Origin: Atriophallophorus winterbourni
Lineage: Eukaryota > Platyhelminthes > Trematoda > Plagiorchiida > Microphallidae
Direction: 5' to 3'
DNA: 64,000 nt
NCBI GenBank assembly: GCA_013407085.1
Contig: JACCGJ010001632.1
Location: 1 to 64,000 of the forward strand
Shown here: in pieces, positions 47,165-58,573 of the stretch
Numbering within the stretch: the stretch's first letter is position 1
Layout: every line of letters starts with the position of its first letter
Notes under the pieces: generated by a model
Told to the model about the DNA's origin: nothing
The model's database searches: none
The model's input: the letters and a program-made list of their open reading frames with translations, nothing else
Made by a program: the position numbers and the translations under genes

Positions 47165-48130
47165 CTAATTGTGATATGGAGGGAGGAAATCTACATCGGA
47201 AATATATGTTTGAGTATATTTATTTTTCCGAATATGCGTGTGAGGAAGAATCACTATGGAATCTAAGTAAACTGGAACCAACAAAGTATTATTCCACATA
47301 AAAGATCGTAACGTTTGTTTGAAGATCATTTCGTTTGATGAGAAAAACCTTTTGGCGGTAAACTGTTCTGCAAAATGCATACACTCACATCGCAAAAGTT
47401 TCGGCGACAGTTTAATCGTGAGATTTGAAGAATCAAATTGTGATGGGAGATCAGAACCAATTCTAAAGTGGCGTCTGAGTGCGTGGGACCCCGTATGGAT
47501 TATTTTGTATGTTAGGATTAGGTCACCTCCTATATGTCTGAGCTCGGGTGTGCACAATCCAAGTCTAGACAGTCGCTGCACAAAGGGTAGATTATGCAAC
47601 CCAGTAACAATTTTAGTTGCCTAATGATAAATCCTTTTGAGGAGCGAGATATATTTTTCTATCAATTGTGTCCGAGCTTGAGCTGAATAGTCCACAACTG
47701 GATTTATGAATGTATTTAGTAGCATTGGCAATGATTCCGGTGGGAAACGTCAAACATTTTGACTTAGTCAACCGATTACGCTGCATGCGCTCTTATAGAT
47801 AGCCTAGCAATGCAGACTGTTTTTCAAATTTCCACACACACAGAAACCGAGATCTATCCTCGATACACTACACTCAAGCCTGTGACTGCCACGTACGTAT
47901 AAGAACGGAAAGTGTTTCCCAACTTACAACAGCTTGCAATAGAGGAAGTCGAAGGGCAGCTTGTTTTGATTCAACCAATGGTGCAGCTTATTTAAATCTG
48001 CTTGTAAAAATAAGCAATTCTCAACAGAGTTAACATTCATTCAAATTTTAAAATCATCGTCGAAAAGAACAAGTTTAACGCAGGATACACGTCGACATCA
48101 TTTAGGTTTTCAGCTATATTGAACCTTTGC
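47165..48130 (-). mobile_element. Degenerate LINE, catalytic box to C-terminus
   Basis: Minus-strand pieces in order: LVLFDDDFKI (YADDxKI box, about 48060-48085), LQADLNKLHHWLNQNKLPFD (about 47960-48015), INPVVDYSAQARTQLIEKY (47660-47715), then VQRLSRLGLCTPELRHIGGD and LILTYKIIH (47490-47575). The last 144 codons are one open frame, so this copy is less decayed than most here. Confidence 0.8.
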
Positions 48131-48725
48131 AAGGACACATCCTTTGGACAAAAGACTTACGCAAAAATATTGCTAGGGCATCAGCCGAAATGTGCAAATT
48201 TTATTTAAAAAATCTCCAACGTTTAAATTTTGTCTACCTAATACATTGGAATCTTTGAGCAAATATTTGTTTTTGTAGACGTTATATGATTAAGAAGTAA
48301 AATACAGCAAACATTTATATTAAACCCGAGACACAATTGTCCTCAAGCATTCCAAGACTTCCCCTCCTTTTACGGAACATAGCATTAAGCACACAGAAGG
48401 AAAAATGTTCCATGTTAAGTTCGGCATTATTTTCTTTGTGAAAAAATTATTAATATTTTATAGCAGCCGCGCTGCATAATGCTAATTATCATCATGAATT
48501 TCTCCAACTGTATTTGGATAATTTCAAGTTTTTTGTTCACTTTTAGTTATTTTTATTAATATGTGATAAAATTCAGAATCGGCAAAAAGTAATAAATTAA
48601 GTGATCCTATCAAAAAGAACATTGTTTTCCTGAGGACATTTTTCACTGTCATGGTCTTATCAGACGAAGTTTTTGTTCGTAGCCCGAACATATGGAACGG
48701 ATCACTAATAATTTATCACAATGAT
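48131..48725. other. No feature seen
   Basis: AT-rich, no supported gene; probably the decayed upstream part of the LINE at 47165-48130. Confidence 0.4.
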
Positions 48726-48879
48726 CTATTGTAAACAAGAGTCATATGCCAGGGCGGATAAATAAACAAACACGATAATAACGCTGGTAAATTCAGCCGC
48801 ACGTGAAAATAAATCGGCTCTATGAATGGGACGAATAGCGCCGTAGAATTTCAGTATACGTTTCTCGAAAATAAGTCCG

Positions 48880-48965
48880 AATGATGTCAGCAACCATATA
48901 AATGTTGTTCTTGGTCGATGTCGACCATGGATGTACATCGCAATCACATAATTGTTCATGCTATA
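48880..48965 (-). mobile_element. LINE 3' tail (same family as 54409-54900)
   Basis: The minus strand reads GCATGAACAATTATGTGATT, then ACATCCATGGTCGACATCGA and AACAACAT. It aligns with the 3' untranslated tail after the stop codon of the plus-strand copy at 54830-54900. Confidence 0.65.
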
Positions 48966-49689
48966 CAGCTTCTCGAATGACTAAACTTTATAGAGGCATC
49001 CAAAATATTATTCCACATTTTGCAAACTTGAAATCTTAATGGGAATGAATATTTTCCCCAAATAACTAATATGTTTCGTCTTGATAGTGCTAGATCGAAA
49101 TTATTCACGTGAATTCAAGAAAAATGACAATAACCTCCATCCCGCTACTCAAAATTTATACGCTTATTATATATGCAATATGGTTGGAAAATGGATATCA
49201 AGGTTAAAACTGTTTACATCAAGTTATGAGTGCAAGTGAACTCGTGAGCATAATAATTAAACTGCAATAAACCTGTGCACTAGTTTGGTAAACTTAGTTT
49301 GTAAGTTGCTTATATTTACTCTGTAAGTTCCGCTACTTGCATAACAATGAATGAACACGGGGATTCTTAGCTCAACAAACTATATGCTCCTCAATTGAAT
49401 ATCAGCATGCTTTTCAAAATCAATGGGAGTTACAAGTAATGGATTAGCCAAAGATGTCATTATTGTAAAGGTTGCTGAAAATGTCCGAGATAACAGAAAT
49501 CTACATTAACACAATCAAACGAAACTGTCGAAAACATAGTAAACCACGTGCATCAAAACGACCAAACACTTTATTCGGTTATTATTTGCTGGGATTAGGA
49601 GCAACTTATTAGCTTATTTATTGAGTTGCGAGAGCTTCCTAATTTGTAGTTTTTTAATGTTACATATAGCAAATAAAAATCTATTTCCA

Positions 49690-49770
49690 TTTACAGGCAT
49701 TTCGGTCACACACTCACAACGATCGGTTTCGTGGTGTTGATAATCATCCGGCAGGGACATTACGATGAGC
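49690..49770 (-). repeat. Hammerhead-like motif, second subfamily, mutated (copy G)
   Basis: On the minus strand the core reads CGGAUGA (49750-49744; U4 changed), then a 13-nt stem II region ending in CCAC, GAAAC (49730-49726), CG and AUC. Spacing is the same as in copy F at 51176, but key bases are lost. Confidence 0.5.
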
Positions 49771-49799
49771 ATCGGTATGCAAATGCGGATGAACGCCAT

Positions 49800-51115
49800 C
49801 CCCGTGTGTGGTCACATGTGATTGAACAGGCTAGTCGTGCCAGTGTTATGCATCAGTGGCGTACAAGCTCATACTTTCACAACTATTTCTATTTAATTTG
49901 TTACATTCAACGTGTTTAGTGAGAGAATATTGTTATTTTGGATGAGTCTAAAACCATGCCAAATTGTGAGAACCGTAATTCTTGCATTTTGGTTTCAGGC
50001 AAAGTATTTTCATCTCATCGTTGGTATTGAATAATCTCACACTATAGAACCGTCAGATTGACACGGTTATGCGGTTTTCATTACTACTACTCCATAGCAT
50101 GAGTTAGTGATCAGTGGGTTTATTAAAAATGCGAGCTGGTGTCAGAAGTCGAAGGTTGTGGTTTGGACGTTAATTATTTGTAAGCCTGCGACTCATGATC
50201 GAGTTAACTAAACTAGTATCAGTCTGCTTGCTGATCAAAGGTGCATGATATTTCGGTAACTGATAATATTAATAAAAGGGATCATCTCTGGTCATTGGAG
50301 AACTTAGCCATCAATTTAACACAAATCTGATACCCTAATTTGTTTTGTAGGAAATAACTCTAGCAGTATAATCTTGTAACAAAATAACATATTCTCCAAA
50401 CATTTTATAAATTCCAATCTGAGAATCAACGAAACACTAATACTTACATGTATTCAAAACAAAATCAGAAGCCCATTCAAAATGTATCACAATATTTGTC
50501 GCTATAATATTCACTACGCATAATCCGTAAAAATTATCCAGTGTGTAAAAGCAAATAGCAAAAACAACTTGCACGACAAGAAAAGCGTCAAATCAATAAA
50601 ATCAAGACGAAAATCAATTGTGATTTGTGATTGTCCGTATCGATCGTTCCCTTCTTTTTTCAAATTTCCACAAATCCACCCTTTTCGTTATAAACAACCC
50701 GACCATGTTTGACGACCATCGTAATCAGGGAATCTTCTTCTCCGAGCTGATAAATTATGTTCTCCCATCTGAAACAAGTGAACAGAAATTGCATTTTGAC
50801 TCGAATATGTCCAACTGGCACAACAAAAATGCACAGGTGCAGTAGTTAACGCGAAATGGCAGTCGATCAGAACGACTTTTTTCTACAGTTGTGGTGACTG
50901 ATGGATTACCATATGAATGTTTACATATTCGATATGCATCAATTGCAAAATGGTACCACGTGTACCGAGGACCGAGATAAAGTACGTTAAGGATGTGATG
51001 AACCCTGGAGCGTAAAATTGACCGACAGCGCAGTTGTAAACAAATTGAAGGCATAATGTGATTGTAAAAAAAACGCGTTTAAGTGAAACGGTAATTCGAA
51101 CTTGTGGAACCTGCC
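49800..51115. other. No supported gene
   Basis: Frames of at most 99 codons, without motifs or joined splice sites. Confidence 0.45.
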
Positions 51116-51159
51116 TGATGGCTTACAAGCGCATCTTGCTTACGATTCTTTCACAGTTT

Positions 51160-51230
51160 CGAGCGCACTCAGATCCTGATGAGTGCAAACAACACGAAAC
51201 CGGTCGTGGCGTATGTTTAAGTGATGAGAA
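51160..51230 (+). ncRNA. Hammerhead ribozyme motif, second subfamily (copy F)
   Basis: Core CUGAUGA (51176-51182); stem II GUG paired with CAC around a 7-nt loop (51183-51195); GAAAC (51196-51200). A CG loop closes a two-base-pair stem III, and the cleavage triplet GUC is at 51203-51205. Every invariant hammerhead position is present and 10.1 is a G facing C, as in the consensus. Stem I is weak as read (G-C next to the core, then mismatches), so self-cleavage in isolation is doubtful. Downstream sequence (GATGAGAATGCACGCAAATG) is shared with copy H at 53.6 kb. Confidence 0.6.
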
Positions 51231-51270
51231 TGCACGCAAATGAGCATTTGTGAATAAAGCTGGTTTGAAT

Positions 51271-53600
51271 TCTGATAAAAAGACAATGCATGGTGCGACC
51301 ACGGAAAACTCATTAAAGATGAGGTTCAACTACAATCACTGAGATCTTTTAAGGTGCACCCAGTTAAATAACGAAATATTATCGTTAAAATGAGCATGAC
51401 GCAGCGTTTATTTGAACCACTAAACGTATAACATTGATAAGGGTGTGCTATCAGTTCGAAGGCGATACTAATTCTCTTGAAAAATCATTTTTTCACAAAT
51501 TTAATGAAAAAAATGGGCCAAATATTTAAGTAGACCGCTCCATTTTTTTTATATTTCAATATCATTTTTAATCTAATATGGAGTTAAAGAATCTGAAAAT
51601 GATTAAATTGGTGATACGTTGTATACGCAAGCACGGGTAACGGGACATACGATGGTAAATTTGCTAAATACTGATAAAATGTTCAAGCTCACGCATTCAG
51701 CGTTTTACATGTGCATTGAGGTTGGTTTCACCAATTTTATCAAACGGTAGCTTAACAGACAATCATTTACCACCATTTTCTATCTAAAGTCACGCAGATA
51801 CAAATCGTACTATCCCTCATTAACACAGAAACAGCTGGAAAAACATGCAGCTGTCGACATTTTACTAAAGCATATGCGTGAGTGACCAGCGTTGGGACTA
51901 TCCATATCATTCGACAGAGGCTTCGATTTTCAAACTAAACCTGCGGTCACTTGGAGGCTGCACAATTAATTTTGAAATTGGCGGAACCCCAGTGGAATAC
52001 AGATTAATCATGAACACAAATCAACTGATCTTTGAACTCGGGAGATATGGGAACGAAGAAAAGGTTTACCATTAAATTACCGACATTAGAGATCAAGTCA
52101 ATTGAACGATGGTAGATGCTACCGAACTGGTGTGCGGCCGTGTAATCTGACACGCTATCTGTAATCATATTTGCTTTTAGCTTGATTTCCATATTCAAAG
52201 CATGAATACAATGGACTAGATAATAAAAGCTTTAGCATGCTCTCATGCAATGCGCGTGAGTTGGCTGGGATTTCAGCGTAGGTCAAGATTTCCTATTGTT
52301 GCACTCAAAAATGCACCCACCATGCTTGCATGTCGTAATTTGAGGTCAGGAAATAATTTTTCTGTAAGAATAGCAACAAATCATCGCCAGTTTTTGACGA
52401 CTACCACTCGAGCCTACCCCCGAACAATCTGTTCCAGAGTTTGTGATCATTAGGCGAGGAATCGAAACCGAATTATTGAGTTTTGAATGTATCAACCGCT
52501 TCGTTTCGTGACAAGGAACCACATATGAACTGAAGATGAAAAATATTTGGAAATTCAGCAAAAATAATTTATAATTTCAGTCAATAGCATGCCAAAATTC
52601 ACGTCAATTGTTCACGAATTTCACATTTAAAGAAGGTGCCGTACTTAACGAGAAAAATTCATTAGTTGTTCAGACCACAATTATTATGGTTAACACGGAG
52701 TGACTGGGTGAATATAAAATGTTGGGAACATGTCCGCGGTGTATACTGTTACCCCGTCAAGCAGTGATAAACAAGTAACCAAATAGTCCGAATCAATTCT
52801 TTGTCAAATGAACGCGAAACGAATACTAGCACGGATGCTTGCGGAGTATAGACACAGTTAAAGGAAACCAATAAATAATCCCCTTACATATAATTGGGAC
52901 AGTCAACATTGTCATTCACATGATAACTCAAACGGTCACTTATGGTACAAACTGCTTTGACAAGGGGCGATCTTGAACGCGTTAAAGCAGAGTTGATGAT
53001 TGAAAGCGTTCGAATGACGTGAATGCAAAGATCCTGAAGCGAAAACAGAATTTCAGTGTACCCTATGGTTTCACATGCGAAAGCATAACCCTTAAGCATG
53101 CTACTACTTGGATAATTGTGATCCAAACGTAATGCGATTCCGTATATATTTGGATTGATTTTCACTAATATATGAGAATTATTGCTCAATTACCACCATA
53201 AATATGCATAATGAGGTTGCACACTATTCAATGTAGCAAATCGTCTGTAAACGAAAATCGAATTCTCGAAAAAAAACCATAATTGATCTCAAATACATTT
53301 ACGTAGATTTGAACACCTTCACAAACGCTTCTTGCAATGGTTCCAATTAAGAAATGAAGCCTGGTTAAGTAGCATAAGTTAAACAACAGTGAGAAACTTA
53401 AACCGCTTCTCAAATGTGAATTATCATATGCGCCAGAAAATAAACGCTGTTCCGAACGGACTCAAGGACCGGGTGAAGGTGGCATATATTTAGTTGTTTG
53501 AATTCCCGTCTAGCAATTAGAGCTTGTGAACATTTTAACTGCGATTATATGTTTTGGTATGTGGTGTTTAGGATTGTTAATGGGACATCAGAGCTCGTCA
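51271..53600. other. No supported gene
   Basis: Short frames only (the longest is 101 codons at 52884-53189, minus); none has a recognisable motif. Confidence 0.45.
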
Positions 53601-53619
53601 CAATCAATGTCAATTTTGC

Positions 53620-53755
53620 TTCATTTGCATACATTTTCATCACACACACCCCACGACCGGTGTTGTGCTCATCAGGTATGGTCAGTACGCCCAGGATCCA
53701 CGTGTCTTGCAACCATGAAGGGATGACAAAATGCTTGAACTTGTAAGCCACTGTT
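53620..53755 (-). repeat. Hammerhead-like motif with the GAAA segment deleted (copy H)
   Basis: Minus-strand CUGAUGA at 53675-53669 is followed by GCACAACACCGGUCGUGG. The GAAA box is gone, apparently by loss between short CAC repeats. Stem I is still largely pairable (ACCAUAC with GUGGGGU). Flanks TGGCTTACAAG and GATGAAAATGTATGCAAATG match copy F. Confidence 0.6.
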
Positions 53756-53769
53756 GGAAAGTTTACTTT

Positions 53770-54400
53770 CTGATTAGATGCATTATTTTACGGTAATTAG
53801 CTTAATTCACGCTAACGGAAATTGTATAAAATTACTGGCCAAAATGACCATTAAAACCCCCCAGTTCCGGCTCCACCGACAAATTCATTTTTGAAGATAG
53901 GCGGATAATAATAAGATTCTGTAATATAGGTTAACAACCGTCTTTCTAGACAAGTCACCATGTTTAAAGGTTGATTACTCGCTTTCAAACTCGTGTAATG
54001 AGATGCTTCATGACGAGCTAATGATAGTTTGCTCCAGACTCTGTGCTCACGTAATCGTGCTCTAGTGGCTTTCCAACAACGCTAATTTTGTGTATGTAGT
54101 TTGTGAATTGAAAGATCGAACGATGGCTGGAATTGACCGTTACGTAGGAAAATGTGGAAGTTGTATACTTAATTTTGAGGGCTGATAACACTTTCCGCAA
54201 AAATTGGATAGCGAATGTTACATGGGTATCCAGGACTTTGAAACAACTGCTGCGTCGACATTAAAGTTAACAACACGAGTTCAATGGAGAATCAAAGATA
54301 ATAAATAAATAGATTCGCATTCTTAAAACGGGGACAGAAAGGCAACACTTATTTCATAACACATTTTATTATCGATAATTGTTCAAAAATATATACTACG
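53770..54400. other. No feature seen
   Basis: AT-rich sequence between the copy H repeat and the LINE tail. Confidence 0.5.
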
Positions 54401-54408
54401 GGCTACAC

Positions 54409-54900
54409 AGCATGCTCACCCTACTACGGCAGCGCCGCCTACGGTGGCTAGATCACGTCTGCAAAATAGAAAACGGTGGTATTTCAAAAAATCTACTCTA
54501 TGGTGTGCTGAAATGAGGAAGACAACCATTTGGCAGACCGCACTTGTGGTACAAAGACGTTTGCAAAAGAGATATGAAAGCTCTTGGCATTGAACCGGCG
54601 AGTCGGGAAGAACTTGCTCTTGGCCGCTCACATTGGAGACATTGTGTAAAGCGTCGTCTGCAAGCTGGGGAGGAGCAGATAGAGCTCTTAGCTGCTGAAC
54701 GCAGATCCCGCCGGCGGCGTGCAACTGACGCCGATCGACCGAGCACTGTCCATCGCTGTGAGCGCGGTGGCAGAGATTGTCACCTCCGAATCGGACTGTT
54801 TAGTCATTCTAAATGCTGCAAAGCATGAAACCATCATGCTCTTGTGATATACATCCATGATCGATATCGATCGAAGGAGGCCAACAGCAACAACATACTC
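54409..54900 (+). mobile_element. LINE ORF2 C-terminus and 3' tail
   Basis: From 54411 one frame reads RQRRLRWLDHVCKIENGG, a stop at codon 35 (TGA), then GRQPFGRPHLWYKDVCKRDM and further. It ends in a finger-like block, CERGGRDCHLRIGLFSHSKCC. This is the familiar segment after the reverse transcriptase in many animal LINEs (RRLRWLGHVxR ... GRPxLRYKDVCKRD ... GRxCxSRIGLxSHxRxC). The 3' tail after the stop recurs at 48.9, 59.6 and 62.8 kb. Confidence 0.85.
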
Positions 54901-55141
54901 AAGTCTTCAAAGTGAAACTTTTATTGGAAAATAAAGAAAATGAAAGGATGTTTTTATTATTGTAACCACGATACACAAAACTGAGTGCTGCATATGTTTG
55001 AAAATAGTCGTTGCTGGTGGTACAAAATAAATCAAGAGAAACCAATTTGAAAATCCACAAGCGAGTCTTTTCAAACAAATCAGATTGCAATAGCGAAACA
55101 ACACAAAATGATTTGTGAAATTTCTAGATAATCAAACTGAC
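54901..55141. other. Intron downstream of the second AMDHD1 exon
   Basis: Starts with the donor CAG|GTCAGT on the minus strand. The exon carrying the protein's last ~30 residues was not found in the window. Confidence 0.4.
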
Positions 55142-58100
55142 CTGTCACAATTTAAGACGATAAAGTCGGCCTGTCTGCCCGGGGTGATTGCTCCGATTTT
55201 AGATGACATTCCGAGACTATAAGCCGCGTTGATTGTTGCAGCGGCAAGTGCTTCATCCGGGGTTAGACCCATTATTGTACAGCCGAGGAACATCACTGTC
55301 GGCTGACAAAAATAATTTACAATGGGGATCAAGGTTTACGCTTTACGTTTATCGATGAATTTTAAAATATTACTTTGAGAATTGTCAAAGTTCGATGGCG
55401 AAATCATTTGTACATTTCCGAGATTCAAGAATTTATGGTATAAAAAGCTTATAGCTGTAAAACACCATAGGATATTCGTATGAGGGCAAAAAATATATAT
55501 AAATTGAGGCGTTAGGAAAATCGACTTGTTTTGTTGTTAGAAAAAAATTCATGTATTTTCTCGGTATGATAGAAACATATTCGTTAGGATAAACACAGTG
55601 TGAATTTCCTTAATTATGTTATATAAGCGGGTTGTAGGGTGGATTTACTAAGTAAAAATATATCTAGTTCTTTTTTCGGAAAATCATTTTACTATATGAC
55701 TGTACAACTTCTGACGGTAGGGAGTTCATATAAGAAACAAACGCGCACCGAAAAGAAGATCTGACGGCAGTTCCGGTAAGACTGTGGAGTACACAATGCC
55801 AATGTGTGAGTGCTTTGGGTTGACCGGAGGCTGAATAGATGCCTCGGAGAATGAATCTTTGAGTTCAGTATTTTATAGGTGAGGATTATATCCAATCGAA
55901 CTCGTCTGTGAGCCCGTGTATCAAAATTAAGGTGCATCACTCAATCCTCAAAAGGGAGGAAGACAGCCAATTATATCGAAAGGACATTTGTTTACTTACT
56001 ACTTAATAACTAACAGCTGTTTTCACATTTTTATGAGAAAAAGTGTTCCACGACCGACTCATTCAGTTTTTGGTCGGTGGGGTTATCGTAATAATAACGC
56101 GCGTAACATTAGGAGGAGATTGTCTGAGAACTGACTGTACAAAACAAATGAGTTTAGCAGCCAAATATCCCGTCAGTTGGATGAATCTCAATCTCACGCA
56201 GCGCTTTGTTTCAATGAACTTGAAAAGAAACACTGGCTATAGGAAAACAAGCTGCATGATAGTAACAATTGTTCGGACATCGCATGCAATGTATGCGCTT
56301 GCATCATTTCTAAACCTGGGAAATTCACAAACTTTCTAATGATTGCACCAGCCCGTTACGATGGAGGTTTTGAGTTTGGAAACACTATGAGACATTCGAA
56401 CCTGGGAAATTTAATTAAGACGGCCAGCTACGGAATGTAGGAAAACTGGGAAAGTATTGATCAAAACAATATCACCGAATAAATTGATGTTTTACGGTCC
56501 AAAAAGTTAATATTTCAGTCACAAATGTGAGTCTGGTTGGTTTCTATTCAAAACAAAGTAACGAGAATGAATAATTATTTCAACATTTATGATCACCTCT
56601 TGATTTCGAAATGAATTTGATAAATCAAAACAGTTTAAGCAAAATGGCTGTCTATCACTGTGCAGCTTTCACCTTACTTGGTCACGGCAGACTAGATTGT
56701 GGATAAAATCAACTGTAAAAAACGTACTTGGACATAATCGGATTAAAATTTTTAACATTTGATTAATTCATCGACTGCTCGATCACGTACATTGTGACGA
56801 GACGTGCAGTTCGATAATCAGAGCTGCGGAACGTGTACAATTAGGGTCTAGAGAACGGCGCATTTAATTCAACACGGCACTTTTGGGTCACACAATTTAT
56901 TTCAACTCAGCGTATCAAAGTGTCAAATAAAATTGAAAAAAAATCTGTTTCGTTGTAAGTGCGGGGAATGTGAGCGCCTCGAGCACTTGGCCAGGATTCA
57001 CTATGTGATTCTGTGTTTGAACATCGTGGTTCGTTGTACGAACCCTATTAATCAGTGGCTTCAAAATCCAACGTTGTTTAGCAAACCTCACATTGTTACA
57101 AGTATCACTAAACCTGATCTTACTGACTCCGCCTGATGACGGAAAACAGCCAGAAACCGGTGGTGGTCTGTAAGTGTGGGGAATGTGAGCAACACATTAC
57201 TCTGTTTTAGTGAATTTATATTGCAAGTTATTATGTACGGTGGATAAGCATCGTGTGGAGCTCATTTTGTAGTTTCAGTGTTCGGTGTAATGTAAACCTT
57301 AACTCAATCATAGCCAGTATCAAAATTATTTGTGGTCAAAACGAATGCACTAATTTCTTCTATTAAGTATGCCAATCAACCTTTCTCATACACGATAGAA
57401 TTGTAAAAGGCGATCCACGAAATCCGATTTGATGCACACAAATTAACGCCACATTTTACCTCAACCCAGAACCGGAACCACAGTGCTTGATATATGAAAA
57501 TATCATCCAAAAATATGCATGTAAAACACCAATAAAGTGCGCGCAACTGAGTTATATCGATCGGGAGGCTATACGACTAGTTGGATAATTCACTTTCACA
57601 AATTTCCTAAGTGTTTTTGGCGAGGACCCAACATCTTGAGTCATGTACTCAGACCATTATATCCGGTCTGGGCCGAAATTGGCGATCGATGGTTTCGAGA
57701 AGGATCGATACGATCTGGGAAAAGACCGCTTGAATGGGGGATAAACATATGAAATGAGGTAAAAGCGATTAATGATTTGGGGACTCCCATCCCATAATAA
57801 TTGTCGGTAAGTAGTCTGAGTTCAGTGAAGCATGCCGCCAACTACTTGCGGCATGCAACAATGAAAAGTAATAGTTAAATACACGTAAATTACCGGGGAT
57901 AGTTAACTAAATTTAAACCGAACTTGTAACAATATCAAGAATATTTTTTAAGATTTATATGTTTATTTTCTGGGAACATTAACGGCAAATTATTGTGATT
58001 ATGAAGGATGATAAATTGTTTATTTATTCATTAAAAATTACAATTTTTGAATCGTCATATCATTTTTCGCTTGTAAACCATTACTGAATTCGGGATCTGT

Positions 58101-58540
58101 GGTTTCATCGGGTAGAACTAAAAGCACCGGTGAGAAATTAATCAGTGGGATTGTTTAAAACAAATATAAACTTCCAAAACACGATCAATCAGATTAGTGC
58201 ATACAAACGCTAAATGAACGATCATCATAGTGGATCTGAGTCAATCGAACACAAATCAACGAACAGGATCTGGTTCAAGAGAAGACACGTCTCTGAACTT
58301 GAGTAAAGTAAGTAACCTCACCATTGACAAGCAGTAGGCGTTCGGGTTGAAGTCTGTTCCCAAGGCTACGGGAACTCCAGCTTCAATCATGGCTCGAGCA
58401 GGTGGTGGACGCAAACGGAGCAACAGGGCCGTGGTTGGCAGTAGAACGGCCGCGGTGCCGCTAGCTGCCATCGCTGCAACTCCCGCCGGGGAGGCTTCTT
58501 CTAAGTGACTGGCTGCATGAGCCTTCAGCTTTCCAGCAAG
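55142..58540 (-). CDS. AMDHD1: Imidazolonepropionase, two internal exons (partial)
   Basis: Exon 58540-58322 (acceptor ACATATTACAG, donor ATG|GTGAGG, 219 nt) and exon 55302-55142 (acceptor ATTTTTGTCAG, donor CAG|GTCAGT, 161 nt) join in phase 0. They encode about 127 residues of the C-terminal half of HutI/AMDHD1 (about 420 aa in full). SHLEE carries the conserved substrate-site His. GTDFNPNAYCLSM carries the metal-binding Asp of the amidohydrolase fold. PDEALAAATINAAYSLGMSS, then GRQADFIVLNCDR, match the family closely. The enzyme opens the imidazolone ring in histidine breakdown to give N-formiminoglutamate, in the cytosol. The N-terminal exons (with the HxH metal site) and the last exon were not found. 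The intron between the exons holds a LINE scrap, the hammerhead satellite and a small hairpin. Confidence 0.92.
55692..55940 (-). mobile_element. LINE C-terminal fragment
   Basis: HRRVRLDIILTYKILNSKIH followed by CRQIFFSVRVCF. It is the same family as 63600-63931 and ends in the xRVCFxxNSLP block. Confidence 0.7.
55941..56954. other. Intronic sequence, nothing recognised
   Basis: The frame at 56043-56339 (98 codons, plus) has no motif. Confidence 0.45.
56955..57190 (+). repeat. Hammerhead satellite: one full monomer and the start of the next
   Basis: GTAAGTGCGGGGAATGTGAG at 56955 recurs as GTAAGTGTGGGGAATGTGAG at 57170, a period of 215 bp. The hammerhead motif fills the end of the monomer (57119-57174). 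The central block is shared with 24150-24273. Confidence 0.8.
57119..57174 (+). ncRNA. Hammerhead ribozyme motif (type I), copy B
   Basis: 56 nt, colinear base for base in length with copy A. CUUAC (57119) pairs with GUAAG (57170-57174). CCGC pairs with GUGG through one G.U. The internal loop is UGACU against UCU. Core CUGAUGA lies at 57133-57139, and the 13-nt stem II holds two G-C pairs where copy A has G-C and A-U. GAAAC lies at 57153-57157, followed by a CG loop. The cleavage position is G (triplet GUG), which normally blocks cleavage, so this copy is probably inactive. It is antisense to AMDHD1, within its intron. Confidence 0.72.
57830..57856. repeat. Perfect 9-bp hairpin
   Basis: GCATGCCGC (57830-57838) and GCGGCATGC (57848-57856) are exact reverse complements around a 9-nt loop. 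The stem is unusually GC-rich for its surroundings. Function unknown. Confidence 0.7.
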
Positions 58541-58573
58541 CTGTAATATGTAAATGTGGAAGTTATGTTTCAC

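Noticed and set aside
54498..54746. Minus-strand arginine-rich frame of 82 codons
   Set aside because: It is an antisense shadow of the LINE C-terminus.
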